Part shown: in pieces, positions 44,648 to 53,486 of the stretch
Numbering within the stretch: the first letter of the stretch is position 1
Layout: each line of letters starts with the position of its first letter
NCBI GenBank assembly: GCA_016342285.1
Contig: JAEINQ010000042.1
Location: 1-61,686, forward strand
Source of the DNA: Desulfobacterales bacterium
GTDB lineage: Bacteria; Desulfobacterota; Desulfobacteria; Desulfobacterales; JAEINQ01
Direction: 5' to 3'
DNA length: 61,686 bases
The notes under the pieces: generated by a model
Told to the model about the DNA's origin: nothing
What the model saw: only the letters and a program-made list of their open reading frames with translations
Database searches by the model: none
Made by a program: the position numbers and the translations under genes

Positions 44648-44681
44648 GGAGAAGGGCCGTATCGGCCCTTCTCCTTTTTTT
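44648..44681. terminator. strong bidirectional terminator
   Basis: Perfect 12-bp stem GGAGAAGGGCCG / CGGCCCTTCTCC with a TAT loop; T-run on the right and A-run on the left, so it serves both the protease gene and the convergent acyl-CoA dehydrogenase gene. Two further palindromes flank it (AAATTTGC/GCAAATTT and TGAATTTTC/GAAAATTCA). Confidence 0.9.
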
Positions 44682-44707
44682 ATATGAATTTTCGAACAGA
44701 AAATTCA

Positions 44708-46408
44708 TCAGGGGTTCATCTCGTAGGTGTCGGTGAGAGAGTAGACGTACTGCTGCCACACGCTTTGAAACCGTTCCGGATTCACCGCCGGCTTGGCGAT
44801 CATTTTCATGCACAGCTCCCGCTGGATCTCGGTGCTGCTCGGTTTGGAATAGATCTGCAGGGCGTACTTGGAAAAATCGCGGACCATGAAGTCGAAGATC
44901 TGATCCACGATGGCGTCATCGATCTTTTCCAAGGCGGCTTCTTCGATGATGAGTTGGCCGTAGGCCACGAGGGTAAAGAGTTCGCCGAGGCTCAATAGGA
45001 AGTCGATGTCCTTGGCCTGGTCTTTGTCAGGCGTGGCGGTGACGAGAAACTCCTTTAACACGGCGACCTGCGTTTTAAAAATGTTGGCGTTGGCCAGATC
45101 AATGCTGTCGTAGGCGATGGCAAAGTCATGGAACTGGATCTTGCCCAGGCCCCGTGTGGGTCCCTGGCTGAAGAGGAAATCGTCGTTTGCCGCGTCGTTT
45201 CGTTTGGGGATCACCGGGAATTCGGCCGGGTTGAAGAAAAAGTTGGCCATGAACTTGATGATCAGCGCCATGTTGACGTGGACGGTCCCTTCCAGTTTGG
45301 GCAGGGCCCGAATGTCCTTGGCGGCATTTTCGAAATAGACGTCCTTTTCAAATCCCCGGGCGGCGATGACGTCCCAGAGCAGGTTGATGACCTCTTCGCC
45401 CTGGGTGGTGACCTTCATCTTGACCATGGGGTTGTAGAGCAGGTAACGCCGGTCCTCGGCTGAGGCGCTGCGCATGTAATCGGTGGCCCGTCGGGCGAAC
45501 AGTTTCATGGCGGCCAGGCGGGTGTAGGCGTCCACGAAGATCTGTTGAATATGGGGAAAGTCAGTAACGAATTTGCCGTAGAGGTTGCGGTGGGCCGCAT
45601 GGGTGATGGCTTCATAGAAGGCGTGGGTGGCGATGCCGATGGAGGCCCAGCCCAGGTTGAACTTGCCCACGTTGATGGTGTTCAGGGCGCTGTCCCAGGC
45701 GTCGCGGCCGGTAGAGAGGATATCGGCTTCGGTGATCGGATAGCCGTTTAAGGCGTACTCGGCCACATAGCTCTGCCAGTCCACCACGTTTTTCACCAAA
45801 TCATAATTCTCGTGTTTGGGGTCGGCGGCGAAAAAGACGTATTCGTCGGTCTCTGAATTCTTGCCGAAGGTGGAGACGATGGCGGCTTCGTTGGCGTTTC
45901 CGATGTAGTACTTGCCCCCGTCAGCCACGTATTTGCCTTTGTCCAGGGGCGTCAGGGACATCTCCGATGAATACAGGTCCGCGCCGTGGGCCTTTTCCGA
46001 CAGGCCGAAGGCGAAGATGCCGCCGTTTTCAAGCATTTTGGCGGTCCGTTTCTTGATTGCCTCGTTGGGGCTCATCCAGATCGGGCCCAGGCCGAGGATG
46101 GTGACCTGCCACGTGTACCAGTAGGCGAGTCCGTAAAAGCCTAAAATTTCGTTGAAATCGCATATCCTCGATGTATCCCATCGTCCCTCGGCGCCGGTGG
46201 CGTAAGCCGTGGGGGTGAGCAGGTCGGCAAATATCCGGTTCTCTTTGACGAAGTCGAGAAAATCGGCGTACCAGACCCGATCGTTGTAGTCCTGCTTGAG
46301 CTTTCCCTTCCCCTTGGTTTCGAAAAATTCGATGGTCTTTTCCATGATCTCGCGGGAGCGCGGATCGAGGTGGTCAAATTTTTCCTTTTTCGGATTGAGC
46401 AGAATCAT
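44708..46408 (-). CDS. long-form acyl-CoA dehydrogenase
   Basis: 566 aa from the ATG at 46408, with AAGGAG upstream; an in-frame upstream start would cover the operator palindrome. Much longer than the usual roughly 380 residues. The central part has acyl-CoA dehydrogenase features: FAFGLSEKAHGAD (substrate/FAD loop), ADGGKYYIGNA, FNLGWASIGIA, and the FAD-domain stretch GLGKIQFHDFAIAYD. An extra C-terminal helical region of about 120 residues is added. Cytoplasmic FAD enzyme oxidising acyl-CoA; chain length unknown. A MarR-type regulator gene lies 330 bp upstream on the same strand. Confidence 0.85.
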   Translation of the reverse strand: MILLNPKKEKFDHLDPRSREIMEKTIEFFETKGKGKLKQDYNDRVWYADFLDFVKENRIFADLLTPTAYATGAEGRWDTSRICDFNEILGFYGLAYWYTWQVTILGLGPIWMSPNEAIKKRTAKMLENGGIFAFGLSEKAHGADLYSSEMSLTPLDKGKYVADGGKYYIGNANEAAIVSTFGKNSETDEYVFFAADPKHENYDLVKNVVDWQSYVAEYALNGYPITEADILSTGRDAWDSALNTINVGKFNLGWASIGIATHAFYEAITHAAHRNLYGKFVTDFPHIQQIFVDAYTRLAAMKLFARRATDYMRSASAEDRRYLLYNPMVKMKVTTQGEEVINLLWDVIAARGFEKDVYFENAAKDIRALPKLEGTVHVNMALIIKFMANFFFNPAEFPVIPKRNDAANDDFLFSQGPTRGLGKIQFHDFAIAYDSIDLANANIFKTQVAVLKEFLVTATPDKDQAKDIDFLLSLGELFTLVAYGQLIIEEAALEKIDDAIVDQIFDFMVRDFSKYALQIYSKPSSTEIQRELCMKMIAKPAVNPERFQSVWQQYVYSLTDTYEMNP

Positions 46409-46451
46409 TGTTGTTCTCCTTCTGTATTGTATTAACCGCGTTGTTATTTCA

Positions 46452-46467
46452 AAACGATTAATCGTTT
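46452..46467 (-). promoter_or_regulatory. candidate operator upstream of acyl-CoA dehydrogenase
   Basis: Perfect 16-bp palindrome AAACGATTAATCGTTT 44 bp before the acyl-CoA dehydrogenase ATG. Likely bound by the neighbouring MarR-type protein or another dimeric regulator. Confidence 0.5.
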
Positions 46468-46739
46468 CATCATTGCCATTTGATATATCAAGGGTTCGAG
46501 GGGTCAAGGAGCCCCTGCGATAACTTGATGCACAATTTGTTTGATTCGGCGCTTTTTTATATCCTCACGGCCGGATTGCAGCCCAAACCCTTTGATCGAT
46601 TCGAATTCACCGGATTGAAGGTTTTCTTTCACTCGAACCCTTGACACCTCGAATCCTCGGTCCCTTCATTGTTAAATGAAACATCCATTTTTATCGGTAT
46701 GTATACGAACGATCGATAAAAAACCGATCCGGTTTCCGG

Positions 46740-47162
46740 TCACATCAGGTCGCGCAAAAACCGTTTGAGCAGCATCTGCTCCTCTATGGGAAAGACCGAC
46801 AGCAGGTCGTCGTTGGCCGTCTTTCGAAGTTCGATCAGGGGCTCTTTCATCTTTTCGGCCTTTTGCGACGGACAGAGCCGCACCACCCGACGGTCATCGG
46901 GGTCCGGCTTTTTTTCGATCCAGCCGGCGTCGCTCATGCGGTCCAAGACCCCCGACAGGGTCGCCTTGTCCAGCACCAGGAATTTTCCCAGTTCCGCTGC
47001 GGTGAAGCCCGTCTGGTACCACAGGGCTTCGAGTACCAGGTGCTGCAGATTGGTCAGGCCGAAGGGGCGCAGGCGTTTTTGAAAATCCCCGTGGGCCTTC
47101 TGGTAGGCCTTGGCCAGCAGGAAAATGGTGCAGTCCGGTATGTTGGGGGGCAGATCCGCCAT
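46740..47162 (-). CDS. MarR-family transcriptional regulator
   Basis: 140 aa. Winged-helix pattern: LTNLQHLVLEALW, AELGKFLVLDKATLSGVLDRM as the recognition region, and a wing ending EKKPDPDDRRVVRLCPS. Dimeric DNA-binding protein that often senses acyl-CoA thioesters or aromatics. Probably controls itself and the dehydrogenase downstream; palindromes sit before both. Confidence 0.92.
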   Translation of the reverse strand: MADLPPNIPDCTIFLLAKAYQKAHGDFQKRLRPFGLTNLQHLVLEALWYQTGFTAAELGKFLVLDKATLSGVLDRMSDAGWIEKKPDPDDRRVVRLCPSQKAEKMKEPLIELRKTANDDLLSVFPIEEQMLLKRFLRDLM

Positions 47163-47172
47163 GGTTAACTCC

Positions 47173-47184
47173 TTCGTATACGAA
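47173..47184 (-). promoter_or_regulatory. candidate MarR autoregulatory operator
   Basis: Perfect palindrome TTCGTATACGAA 10 bp before the MarR-type ATG. A related GTATACGAACGATCG stretch lies at 46700-46714 just after this gene. Confidence 0.5.
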
Positions 47185-47420
47185 CTTTATTCCCGGCGCC
47201 ATTCAAAGTCAAGACGGAATTTGACCTGTGCCATTGATTTCAGCGCTGATCGGCTCAATCGGGTTTCCCCCTTCCCAGGGATGACCGTATGGGGCGATCC
47301 TGTCTTTCACGGGGTAACGCGCTTTGATGGCGGGCATAGACAAGGTCAATGGCTGGAGGTTTCGCCATCGAGATTATCGCTTTGACTTTGGTCCACCCGG
47401 CCGCTAATGAATTCGGAAAG

Positions 47421-47530
47421 GTAAGCGTTCACAGGGCACCGCATCTGCTTTGTTCCCGGGCATTTGAAGTACAATAGAGTACGTCTGCATGCCCGGCGCC
47501 TTGCATCTACGGCACCCTGTAAACGCTTAC
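47421..47530. repeat. large nested inverted repeat
   Basis: Outer arms 47421-47440 and 47511-47530 pair at 17 of 20 positions (GTAAGCGTT-ACAGGG). Inner arms CCGGGCAT / ATGCCCGG (47456-47463, 47489-47496) pair perfectly, with AGTAC repeats at the centre. It lies in the gene-poor stretch 47185-47849 about 320 bp before the double-cubane reductase gene. Could be a mobile-element remnant or a structured leader. Confidence 0.65.
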
Positions 47531-47849
47531 AGTGCGAGGGTATGAAACTTCGTATCCTTTCAACCCCGTGAACAGTTACTCGGAAAGAGCCGCCATTCAT
47601 ACATTCATACGCAGATCCAGAGGAAAGTCATGATTTACCGTCGCGGATTTACCTGACGGCCCGCAGCCGGCACTGCCCGGGGCAGGCAGCGATGGGGATC
47701 ATTATCTGGACCGCTCGACCCGTCCCTTCCCTGAGCCCGCTATCCCCCCGAAGACCGATGCCGACGCCATGCAGCGAAACCCGCACCCGGAAACGCCGCT
47801 TTGGATTGAATCGATAGCCGGCCATCACACCACCGCAAAGGAGTCTTTC

Positions 47850-49127
47850 ATGAGCCAAGACTACACCGACATGTGGAAAGGACTGGGATTGGACCTGGAC
47901 GCCCACAACGCCCTGCTGGGGGTGTTGGGACAGGGGTATCACGACATCTACCTGGGCCAGGAAAACCGGCCCGAGTCGATGGCCTATTTCGATTTTGTCA
48001 TGGCCGAAGTCCACGGCCTGCGCATTCAGGAGCTTGTCGATGAAAAGAAAGTGGGCCGGAAGATCATCGGGTCGTATTGCGTTTTCGTGCCCGAGGAGAT
48101 CACACTGGCCGCCAATGCAACCCTGGTCGGGCTCTGCTCCGGGGCGGATTTTGCCATGGACGAGGTCGAGAAAATCCTGCCCCGGAACACCTGCGCCCTG
48201 ATCAAGTCGTCCTTTGGGTTCAAGCTCGGTAAGGTCTGTCCCTACCTTGAAAGTGCCGACATGGTTGTCGGCGAGAACACCTGCGACGGCAAGAAAAAAG
48301 CCTATGAAACCTTGGGGCATCTGGTTGAAAACCTCTACTTGATGGACCTGCCACAGGTCAAGTCCGATCAGGGCAAATCTCTATTGAGATCGGAATATTT
48401 CCGTTTCAAGGCGGCGGTGGAAGAACTCACCGGCGTTGCCATCACAACCGAATCATTGAAGCAGGCCATTCAGACGGTCAACGCCAAACGGGCCGCCATT
48501 CATCGCCTGACGACCCTTCGAAAGGCCGACCCCGCGCCCATTTCCGGTCTTGATGCCTTGCTGGCCAACCAGGTTTTCTTCTACGACAACCCGGCCCGGT
48601 TCACCGAATCGGTCCATAAGGTTTGTGACGAACTGGAGCAGCGGATTGCCGAGAGAAAGGGTGTTTTTGCCGAGAAGACGCCCCGGATCCTCGTGTCCGG
48701 CTGTCCCCAGGCCGTGCCCAACTGGAAGCTCCCCTTTATCGTGGAGACCTCCGGCGCGGTGATTGTGGGCGAGGAATCCTGCGTGGGCGAGCGCGGCACC
48801 CGTAACCTCACCGATGCATCGGGCGAGACCGTGGAAGAGATGATGGCGGCCATCGTGGACCGCTATTTCCAGGTGGACTGCGCTATTTTCACCCCCAACC
48901 CGGAGCGTCTGGCCCATATCGAAGAAATGGTCGGAGCCTACAAGGCCGACGGGGTGATCCACTACGGGTTGCAGTTCTGCCAGCCTTATCTGATGGAGTC
49001 CATGCCGGTGGAAACGGCCCTGAAGGAGAAGGGGATTCCCTGCCTGCGCCTCGAAACCGATTACAGCATGGCCGACATGGGCCAGATCAAGACCCGGGTC
49101 GAGGCCTTTATCGAACAGTTGCGCTAG
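47850..49127 (+). CDS. double-cubane-cluster reductase (HgdB/2-hydroxyacyl-CoA dehydratase family)
   Basis: 425 aa from the ATG at 47850, with AAAGGAGT upstream. HgdB-like two-lobed fold. Conserved Cys in LPRNTCAL, GENTCDGKKK, LVSGCPQA, GEESCVGERGTRN and LQFCQPYLMES match the double-cubane-cluster reductases rather than true dehydratases. Such proteins hold an [8Fe-9S] cluster and are driven to low potential by an ATP-hydrolysing activator; no activator gene is in the window. First gene of the selenium block, so reduction of a selenium compound is a tempting but unproven role. Confidence 0.82.
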   Translation: MSQDYTDMWKGLGLDLDAHNALLGVLGQGYHDIYLGQENRPESMAYFDFVMAEVHGLRIQELVDEKKVGRKIIGSYCVFVPEEITLAANATLVGLCSGADFAMDEVEKILPRNTCALIKSSFGFKLGKVCPYLESADMVVGENTCDGKKKAYETLGHLVENLYLMDLPQVKSDQGKSLLRSEYFRFKAAVEELTGVAITTESLKQAIQTVNAKRAAIHRLTTLRKADPAPISGLDALLANQVFFYDNPARFTESVHKVCDELEQRIAERKGVFAEKTPRILVSGCPQAVPNWKLPFIVETSGAVIVGEESCVGERGTRNLTDASGETVEEMMAAIVDRYFQVDCAIFTPNPERLAHIEEMVGAYKADGVIHYGLQFCQPYLMESMPVETALKEKGIPCLRLETDYSMADMGQIKTRVEAFIEQLR

Positions 49128-49233
49128 TATTTTGCCGATCCCCGGCGATCCGGAAAGGGTCGGCGCCCGGGAAGCGGCGCGGCCGGTGGCAGACAAGTGT
49201 CCGGCCCTTTTTTCACCGGAAGGAAAAACATCG

Positions 49234-49530
49234 ATGGATATCGCTCCATTAATGAATGACGGCCATGATGACGAACCTGCCAAAAGGGTGCTTCATTACG
49301 TCAAGGATCGCAAAGAAAAGGCAGCCATGGAATTTCTCTTTGTTTGTCCGAACCGGAACAGGACATTTGAAACCGCCGCATTTACCATTGTGGAAAACAG
49401 GGGCGTTGTCATTGATGCGGCCGGCAACAAGACCCTGGATGCAAAGGTGGTGCTGGACGAGCCCTGTCCTTTTTGCGGTGAGGCCCACGTCTATCATGCC
49501 GGTGAACTGTCCTGCCCCTTTGCCGGGTAA
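49234..49530 (+). CDS. small Cys-containing hypothetical protein
   Basis: 98 aa from the ATG at 49234, with GGAAGG upstream. The Asp/Glu-rich N terminus is followed by FVCPNRNRTFE and a late PCPFCGEAHVYHAGELSCPF motif. Four Cys could bind one zinc, like a small rubredoxin-type or ribbon fold. No family recognised. It lies 106 bp after the double-cubane gene and 36 bp before the YedE-type gene. Confidence 0.7.
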   Translation: MDIAPLMNDGHDDEPAKRVLHYVKDRKEKAAMEFLFVCPNRNRTFETAAFTIVENRGVVIDAAGNKTLDAKVVLDEPCPFCGEAHVYHAGELSCPFAG

Positions 49531-49566
49531 CGCTGACTTGAAAAGGAAGAAAAGGAGGGAACATTG

Positions 49567-50658
49567 ATGAAGGGGAAAAACCTTTTTGCCACGAGATGGG
49601 GGATCATCGGGGTCGGTGCGGTTATCGGCATTCTGGCCGCGGTGTTGCAGAAGCTGGGCAATCCGGGAAACATGGGCATTTGCGTGGCCTGTTTTGAGCG
49701 GGACATTGCTGGTGCCCTGGGTCTTCACCGGGCCGCGGTGGTGCAGTATATCCGTCCTGAGATCATCGGTTTTGTGCTCGGGTCGATGATCGCCGCCTAT
49801 ATTTTCAAGGAGTATCGGCCCCGGGTCGGGTCGGCCCCCATCGTCCGGTTCGTGCTGGGCGCCTTTGCCATGATCGGTGCCCTGGTCTTTCTGGGATGCC
49901 CCTGGCGGGCCGTGCTGCGGCTGGCCGGTGGTGATGGCAATGCCATCCTCGGTTTGTTGGGGCTGACGTTCGGTATCTGGATCGGCACCCTTTTTCTTAA
50001 AAACGGGTACACCCTGGGCCGCACCCAGACCACCCACGCCAGCGTTGGATGGATGCTGCCGCTGATCATGGTGGGGTTTTTGTTGTTGATGCTCGTTTTC
50101 CCCCAGGTTCAGGGAGAGGGAAAGAGCGGTGTGCTCTTTTACAGCGCAAAAGGTCCCGGTGCCATGCATGCCCCCCTGTTGTTGGCTTTGATAGTGGGGC
50201 TCGGTATCGGTTTTATTGCCCAGCGCAGCCGGTTTTGTACCATGGGCGCCATTCGGGACGCGGTTTTGTTCGGACAGATGCACCTGCTGACCGGTTTTGT
50301 CAGTCTGGCCGCCTTTGCCTTTTTGGCCAATTTGGTTTTGGGCCAGTTCAAGCCCGGATTTTCCGGCCAGCCCGTGGCCCATACCATGCATCTCTGGAAT
50401 TTTTTCGGCATGACCCTGGCCGGTCTTGCGTTTGCCCTGGCCGGCGGATGCCCCGGAAGACAGCTTTTTCTCTCCGGCGAAGGGGATGGGGATGCGGCGG
50501 TCTTTGTGATGGGCATGATCGTGGGTGCCGGATTTGCCCATAACTTCGGGCTGGCAAGCTCGCCCAAGGGCGTGGGCCCCCACGGTATCGCTGCCGTTAT
50601 TATCGGGATTTTGGTTTGTCTGTTTATCGGGCTTACCATGAGAAGAAAAGTTACATAA
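49567..50658 (+). CDS. yedE: YedE-type selenium-associated permease
   Basis: 363 aa from the ATG at 49567, with AAGGAGGG upstream; the codon before it is TTG. About ten membrane segments in two YeeE/YedE repeats, with conserved FLGCPWRAVLRLAGGDGNA, RSRFCTMGAIRD and GGCPGRQLFLSGEGDGD. The Cys in these loops are thought to pass a persulfide- or selenide-like anion. Together with yedF and selD nearby this is the selenium branch of the family, probably an importer of a selenium compound. Inner membrane. Confidence 0.9.
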   Translation: MKGKNLFATRWGIIGVGAVIGILAAVLQKLGNPGNMGICVACFERDIAGALGLHRAAVVQYIRPEIIGFVLGSMIAAYIFKEYRPRVGSAPIVRFVLGAFAMIGALVFLGCPWRAVLRLAGGDGNAILGLLGLTFGIWIGTLFLKNGYTLGRTQTTHASVGWMLPLIMVGFLLLMLVFPQVQGEGKSGVLFYSAKGPGAMHAPLLLALIVGLGIGFIAQRSRFCTMGAIRDAVLFGQMHLLTGFVSLAAFAFLANLVLGQFKPGFSGQPVAHTMHLWNFFGMTLAGLAFALAGGCPGRQLFLSGEGDGDAAVFVMGMIVGAGFAHNFGLASSPKGVGPHGIAAVIIGILVCLFIGLTMRRKVT

Positions 50659-50669
50659 GGAGGCACAAC

Positions 50670-50888
50670 ATGGCAAAAACTGTTGATGCGAGAGGGCTCT
50701 CCTGCCCCCAGCCGGTGATTTTGACATTGGATGAGATTAAAACAGGGTCGGACAATGAGATGATCGTCCTGGTGGATACCGATACATCCAAGGAAAACGT
50801 GATGCGGGCCGCCGAAAGCCAAGGCTGCCGGGTCGATGACGTCTCCCCTGACGGAGAAGGGTATCGCATTGCCCTGACAAAGGGTTAA
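50670..50888 (+). CDS. TusA/SirA-like sulfur (selenium) carrier
   Basis: 72 aa from the ATG at 50670, with AAGGAGG upstream. TusA fold with the reactive Cys in VDARGLSCPQPV. Small cytoplasmic carrier that holds sulfur, or here perhaps selenium, as a Cys adduct. 11 bp after the YedE-type gene and 3 bp before the DUF3343 gene. Confidence 0.9.
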   Translation: MAKTVDARGLSCPQPVILTLDEIKTGSDNEMIVLVDTDTSKENVMRAAESQGCRVDDVSPDGEGYRIALTKG

Positions 50889-50891
50889 GCC

Positions 50892-51446
50892 GTGCTTGGT
50901 TTTTTGAGAAAACAGGAACCGGATCGCCAGAAAAAGGGCCGGAAGAAGTCAGCCGATCGAGGAATTCTGGTTTTTGAAAATACCAGTGACGTCATTCAGG
51001 CTGAAAATGTCCTTAAAAAATCCGGCTGGTCTGTGCGGGTCATGGGGCCGCCGCCGGAGATTCAAACCGGATGCGATCTGGTTATTGAATTTCCGTTGAT
51101 CGAGGAATTAAATATTCTGCGGGAGCTTGCCAACGCAGATATTCCTTCCCTTCAGGTGGTGCCGGTGACGGCCCCTTTGCTGGAACCCGTCAGCCTCTTT
51201 CATACCCAGGATTTTGGTGATCATATCATGGTGAGGGCGGCTAATATGAAAATCACCGTCGCCAAAAAGAATTTTGAAATTGTGAATATTTCAGGCGGCG
51301 GGTGTCCGGACGTGCCTTTTTTAGCCCAGGAAATGGTGGGGAAAAAATTGGCACAGGCTCCCCGGCCAAGGGATCTGGGGCATACCCTCTGCGGGTATGC
51401 CCTCGAACTTGCATACGAGGAGTTGCGCAAGAAATGCTTGCCATAA
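50892..51446 (+). CDS. DUF3343-domain protein
   Basis: 184 aa from a GTG at 50892, with AAGGG upstream. A basic N-terminal tail (about 1-20) precedes the DUF3343 core: GILVFENTSDVIQAENVLKK and VRVMGPPPEI, about 25-90. An extra C-terminal region contains SGGGCPDVPFLAQEMVG and a HTLCGYALELA motif. DUF3343 proteins recur in selenium loci and may carry or deliver selenium; the Cys of GGGCPD is the visible candidate site. The stop overlaps the next gene by 13 nt. Confidence 0.85.
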   Translation: MLGFLRKQEPDRQKKGRKKSADRGILVFENTSDVIQAENVLKKSGWSVRVMGPPPEIQTGCDLVIEFPLIEELNILRELANADIPSLQVVPVTAPLLEPVSLFHTQDFGDHIMVRAANMKITVAKKNFEIVNISGGGCPDVPFLAQEMVGKKLAQAPRPRDLGHTLCGYALELAYEELRKKCLP

Positions 51447-52339
51447 TTGGTACCGTACCCGATTCGGCGTTCCCCTTGACCCATGGGCCGGTCAGGCTTT
51501 CCGGTGCTCATCTGACCATCGGTGGCCGGGAGGTGCCGGTCAACCGGGGAACTCCCGCGCTGTTGGCGGCCGCGGTAATGGCTGGCCAATGCATTCACGG
51601 CCCGGAGATTTATGCCTTCTTGGTCGGAGACATCGGCAGGGGGGATGGCAGCCGCCGATTGTATCAATTCCTGGTGCGGCATTTGTCGGAATTTGATTTT
51701 CAGGTGATGACCTTTCATTATCTCCAACCGGACGTGGATTGGCACAACCGGGTGTTGTTTGCCGTCGAAGCCATGGCCCGGCGGCCGATCCTGATTGCCG
51801 ATGCCGGATTCATGTATGCCGCAAAGATGAGTGGACAAGGCGGCAGCTATGACTTGTTTACTCCGGATGCCGGGGAACTGGCATTTTTGGCGGATGAAAT
51901 GGCCCCGCATCCGTTTTACACCCGGGGGTTTATTTTACACCAGGACCACAACGTGGCCGAGTTGATCCGGCGGGCTTACCAGCACCAAAACGCCGCCGGT
52001 CATCTTTTGGTAAAAGGGAAATCAGACCATATCGCCAATGAAAAGCAAATCGTTGAAATCGTGAATCATCCGTCCTGCGCTGCCATGGAGGCCATCGGCG
52101 GTACGGGTGATACCCTGACCGGCATTCTTTCGGTCTTGTGCGGGGCCGGCTATCAACTGGCGGAAGCGGCGGGTCTGGCTGCCAAGGCCAATCGCTGGAC
52201 CGGTTGCTATGCCGGTGCGACGCCCGCCACTCAGGTGGCGGCGCTGATTGAAAAAATTCCCCAGGCATTGTTTGCCGTGCTAAATGAATACCAAAAGGAG
52301 AAGACCCATGGGAGAGACCAAGACCATACGGCTGACTGA
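51434..52339 (+). CDS. NAD(P)HX-dehydratase-like kinase of selenium locus
   Basis: 301 aa from the ATG at 51434, which overlaps the DUF3343 stop; its own stop lies 32 nt inside selD. Ribokinase-fold C-terminal YjeF/NnrD type: LFTPDAGELAFLA, LLVKGKSDHIA, and the anion-hole/base motif IGGTGDTLTGIL. No YjeF epimerase half is attached. In this operon it may act on a selenium-pathway intermediate, not only on damaged NAD(P)H; that is inference from position. Confidence 0.8.
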   Translation: MLAIIGTVPDSAFPLTHGPVRLSGAHLTIGGREVPVNRGTPALLAAAVMAGQCIHGPEIYAFLVGDIGRGDGSRRLYQFLVRHLSEFDFQVMTFHYLQPDVDWHNRVLFAVEAMARRPILIADAGFMYAAKMSGQGGSYDLFTPDAGELAFLADEMAPHPFYTRGFILHQDHNVAELIRRAYQHQNAAGHLLVKGKSDHIANEKQIVEIVNHPSCAAMEAIGGTGDTLTGILSVLCGAGYQLAEAAGLAAKANRWTGCYAGATPATQVAALIEKIPQALFAVLNEYQKEKTHGRDQDHTAD

Positions 52340-53357
52340 AACGGTCGCCGGAGCCGGATGAGCGTCCAAACTGGCTCCGGGGGACCTGGACAAGGCGCTT
52401 TGCGGCATGGTGTTTCCCACCGATGAAAATGTCATGGTGGGACTGGAACGGGCGGATGATGCCGGGGTCTATAAGGTCTCCGACGACCTGGCCCTGATCC
52501 AGACCGTGGATTTTTTTACCCCCATTGTGGATGATCCGTACGGGTTCGGTCAGATTGCCGCTGCCAATGCCTTAAGCGATGTCTACGCCATGGGCGGAAC
52601 CCCCAAGACCGCCATGAATCTGGTGGCCTTTCCGGTCAAGGAGATGGACTTGTCGGTGCTGCGGGAAATCATCCAGGGCGGGCTCGACAAGTTGACCGAA
52701 GCCGGCGTGGTGCTTCTGGGCGGGCACAGCGTTGAAGATAAGGAGTTAAAATACGGACTCTCCGTCACTGGATTTGTCCATCCGCGGCGGGTGCTGACCA
52801 AAAAAAACCTGCGACCGGGCGACCGGCTGGTGTTGACCAAACCGCTGGGTACGGGAATCGTCAACACCGCCATCAAGGCGGGGCTGGCGTCGCCGGAACT
52901 CACCGACCGGGTCACCCGCCTCATGGCAATGCTCAATCGCCGCGCCGCCGATACCATGGTCCGCTTTGATGTGGGGGCCTGCACCGACGTGACCGGATTC
53001 GGACTGCTTGGCCACCTGGCCGAGATGGTGTGCGGGTCCGGTGTGGGTGTTCGGATCTTTTCCGGCCAGTTGCCGATGATCGGAGAGGCCCTGGATTTTG
53101 CTTCCATGGGGCTCATTCCGGCCGGGGCTTATAAAAACAGGGAATTTCGCGAATCAATGGTCACCGTTGCAGATACGGTGTCGCGATCCGTCCAGGACGT
53201 GCTGTTTGATCCCCAGACCTCAGGGGGGCTGCTGATCGGTGTGCGCGGGGACCAGGCCGACGAACTGGTGACGGCCCTGAATGATGCGGGTGTCGATGAT
53301 GTCGCGCAGATCGGAGAGGTATCGAACGGTCCGGAAGAGAGGATATGGGTGGCGTGA
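52308..53357 (+). CDS. selD: selenophosphate synthetase, itself a selenoprotein (TGA as Sec18)
   Basis: 349 aa when the TGA at 52359-52361 is read as selenocysteine. Makes selenophosphate from selenide and ATP for Sec-tRNA and selenouridine. E. coli SelD has AGCGCK at the active site; here it is AGAG-Sec-ASK, so Sec replaces the catalytic Cys and the second Cys is Ser. Lys21, the ADDAGVY and DFFTPIVDDP metal/ATP motifs and DPQTSGGLL are intact. The ATG at 52308 has AAAAGGAGAAG upstream and overlaps the previous gene by 32 nt. Reading from 52407 would lose the active site. Confidence 0.93.
52348..52385 (+). promoter_or_regulatory. SECIS region of selD with competing hairpins
   Basis: Downstream of the TGA, GTCC (52364-52367) can pair with GGAC (52382-52385). 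A stronger alternative, CCGGAGCC (52348-52355) with GGCTCCGG (52373-52380), is a perfect 8-bp stem that places the TGA in its loop. The two cannot form together. Confidence 0.55.
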
Positions 53358-53373
53358 GGGTGGTTAAAACAAG

Positions 53374-53461
53374 CGAACCACCAATGGACACGAATAAACA
53401 CCAATAAAACAAAAAAAGTCACAAAAGCATATTCGTGTTGATTGGTGTGAATTCGTGGTTC
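53374..53461. repeat. inverted repeat between selD and yedF
   Basis: GAACCACCAAT-ACACGAATAAACACCAAT left arm and ATTGGTGTGAATTCGTGGTTC-type right arm around an A-rich centre. Same general kind as the element before polA. Fills the 129 bp selD-yedF gap. Confidence 0.6.
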
Positions 53462-53486
53462 ATAAACAGAGATCAGGAGATATGCC

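Noticed and set aside
47421..47530. attC-like reading of the nested inverted repeat
   Set aside because: The arms show the reverse of the RYYYAAC/GTTRRRY order expected of an attC site.
47346..47600. An 84-codon minus-strand frame
   Set aside because: It runs through the nested inverted repeat and has a composition unlike a protein.
52407..53357. Short selD starting at the ATG at 52407
   Set aside because: It would drop the active-site segment. The frame continues through the TGA to an ATG at 52308 with a strong ribosome-binding site.
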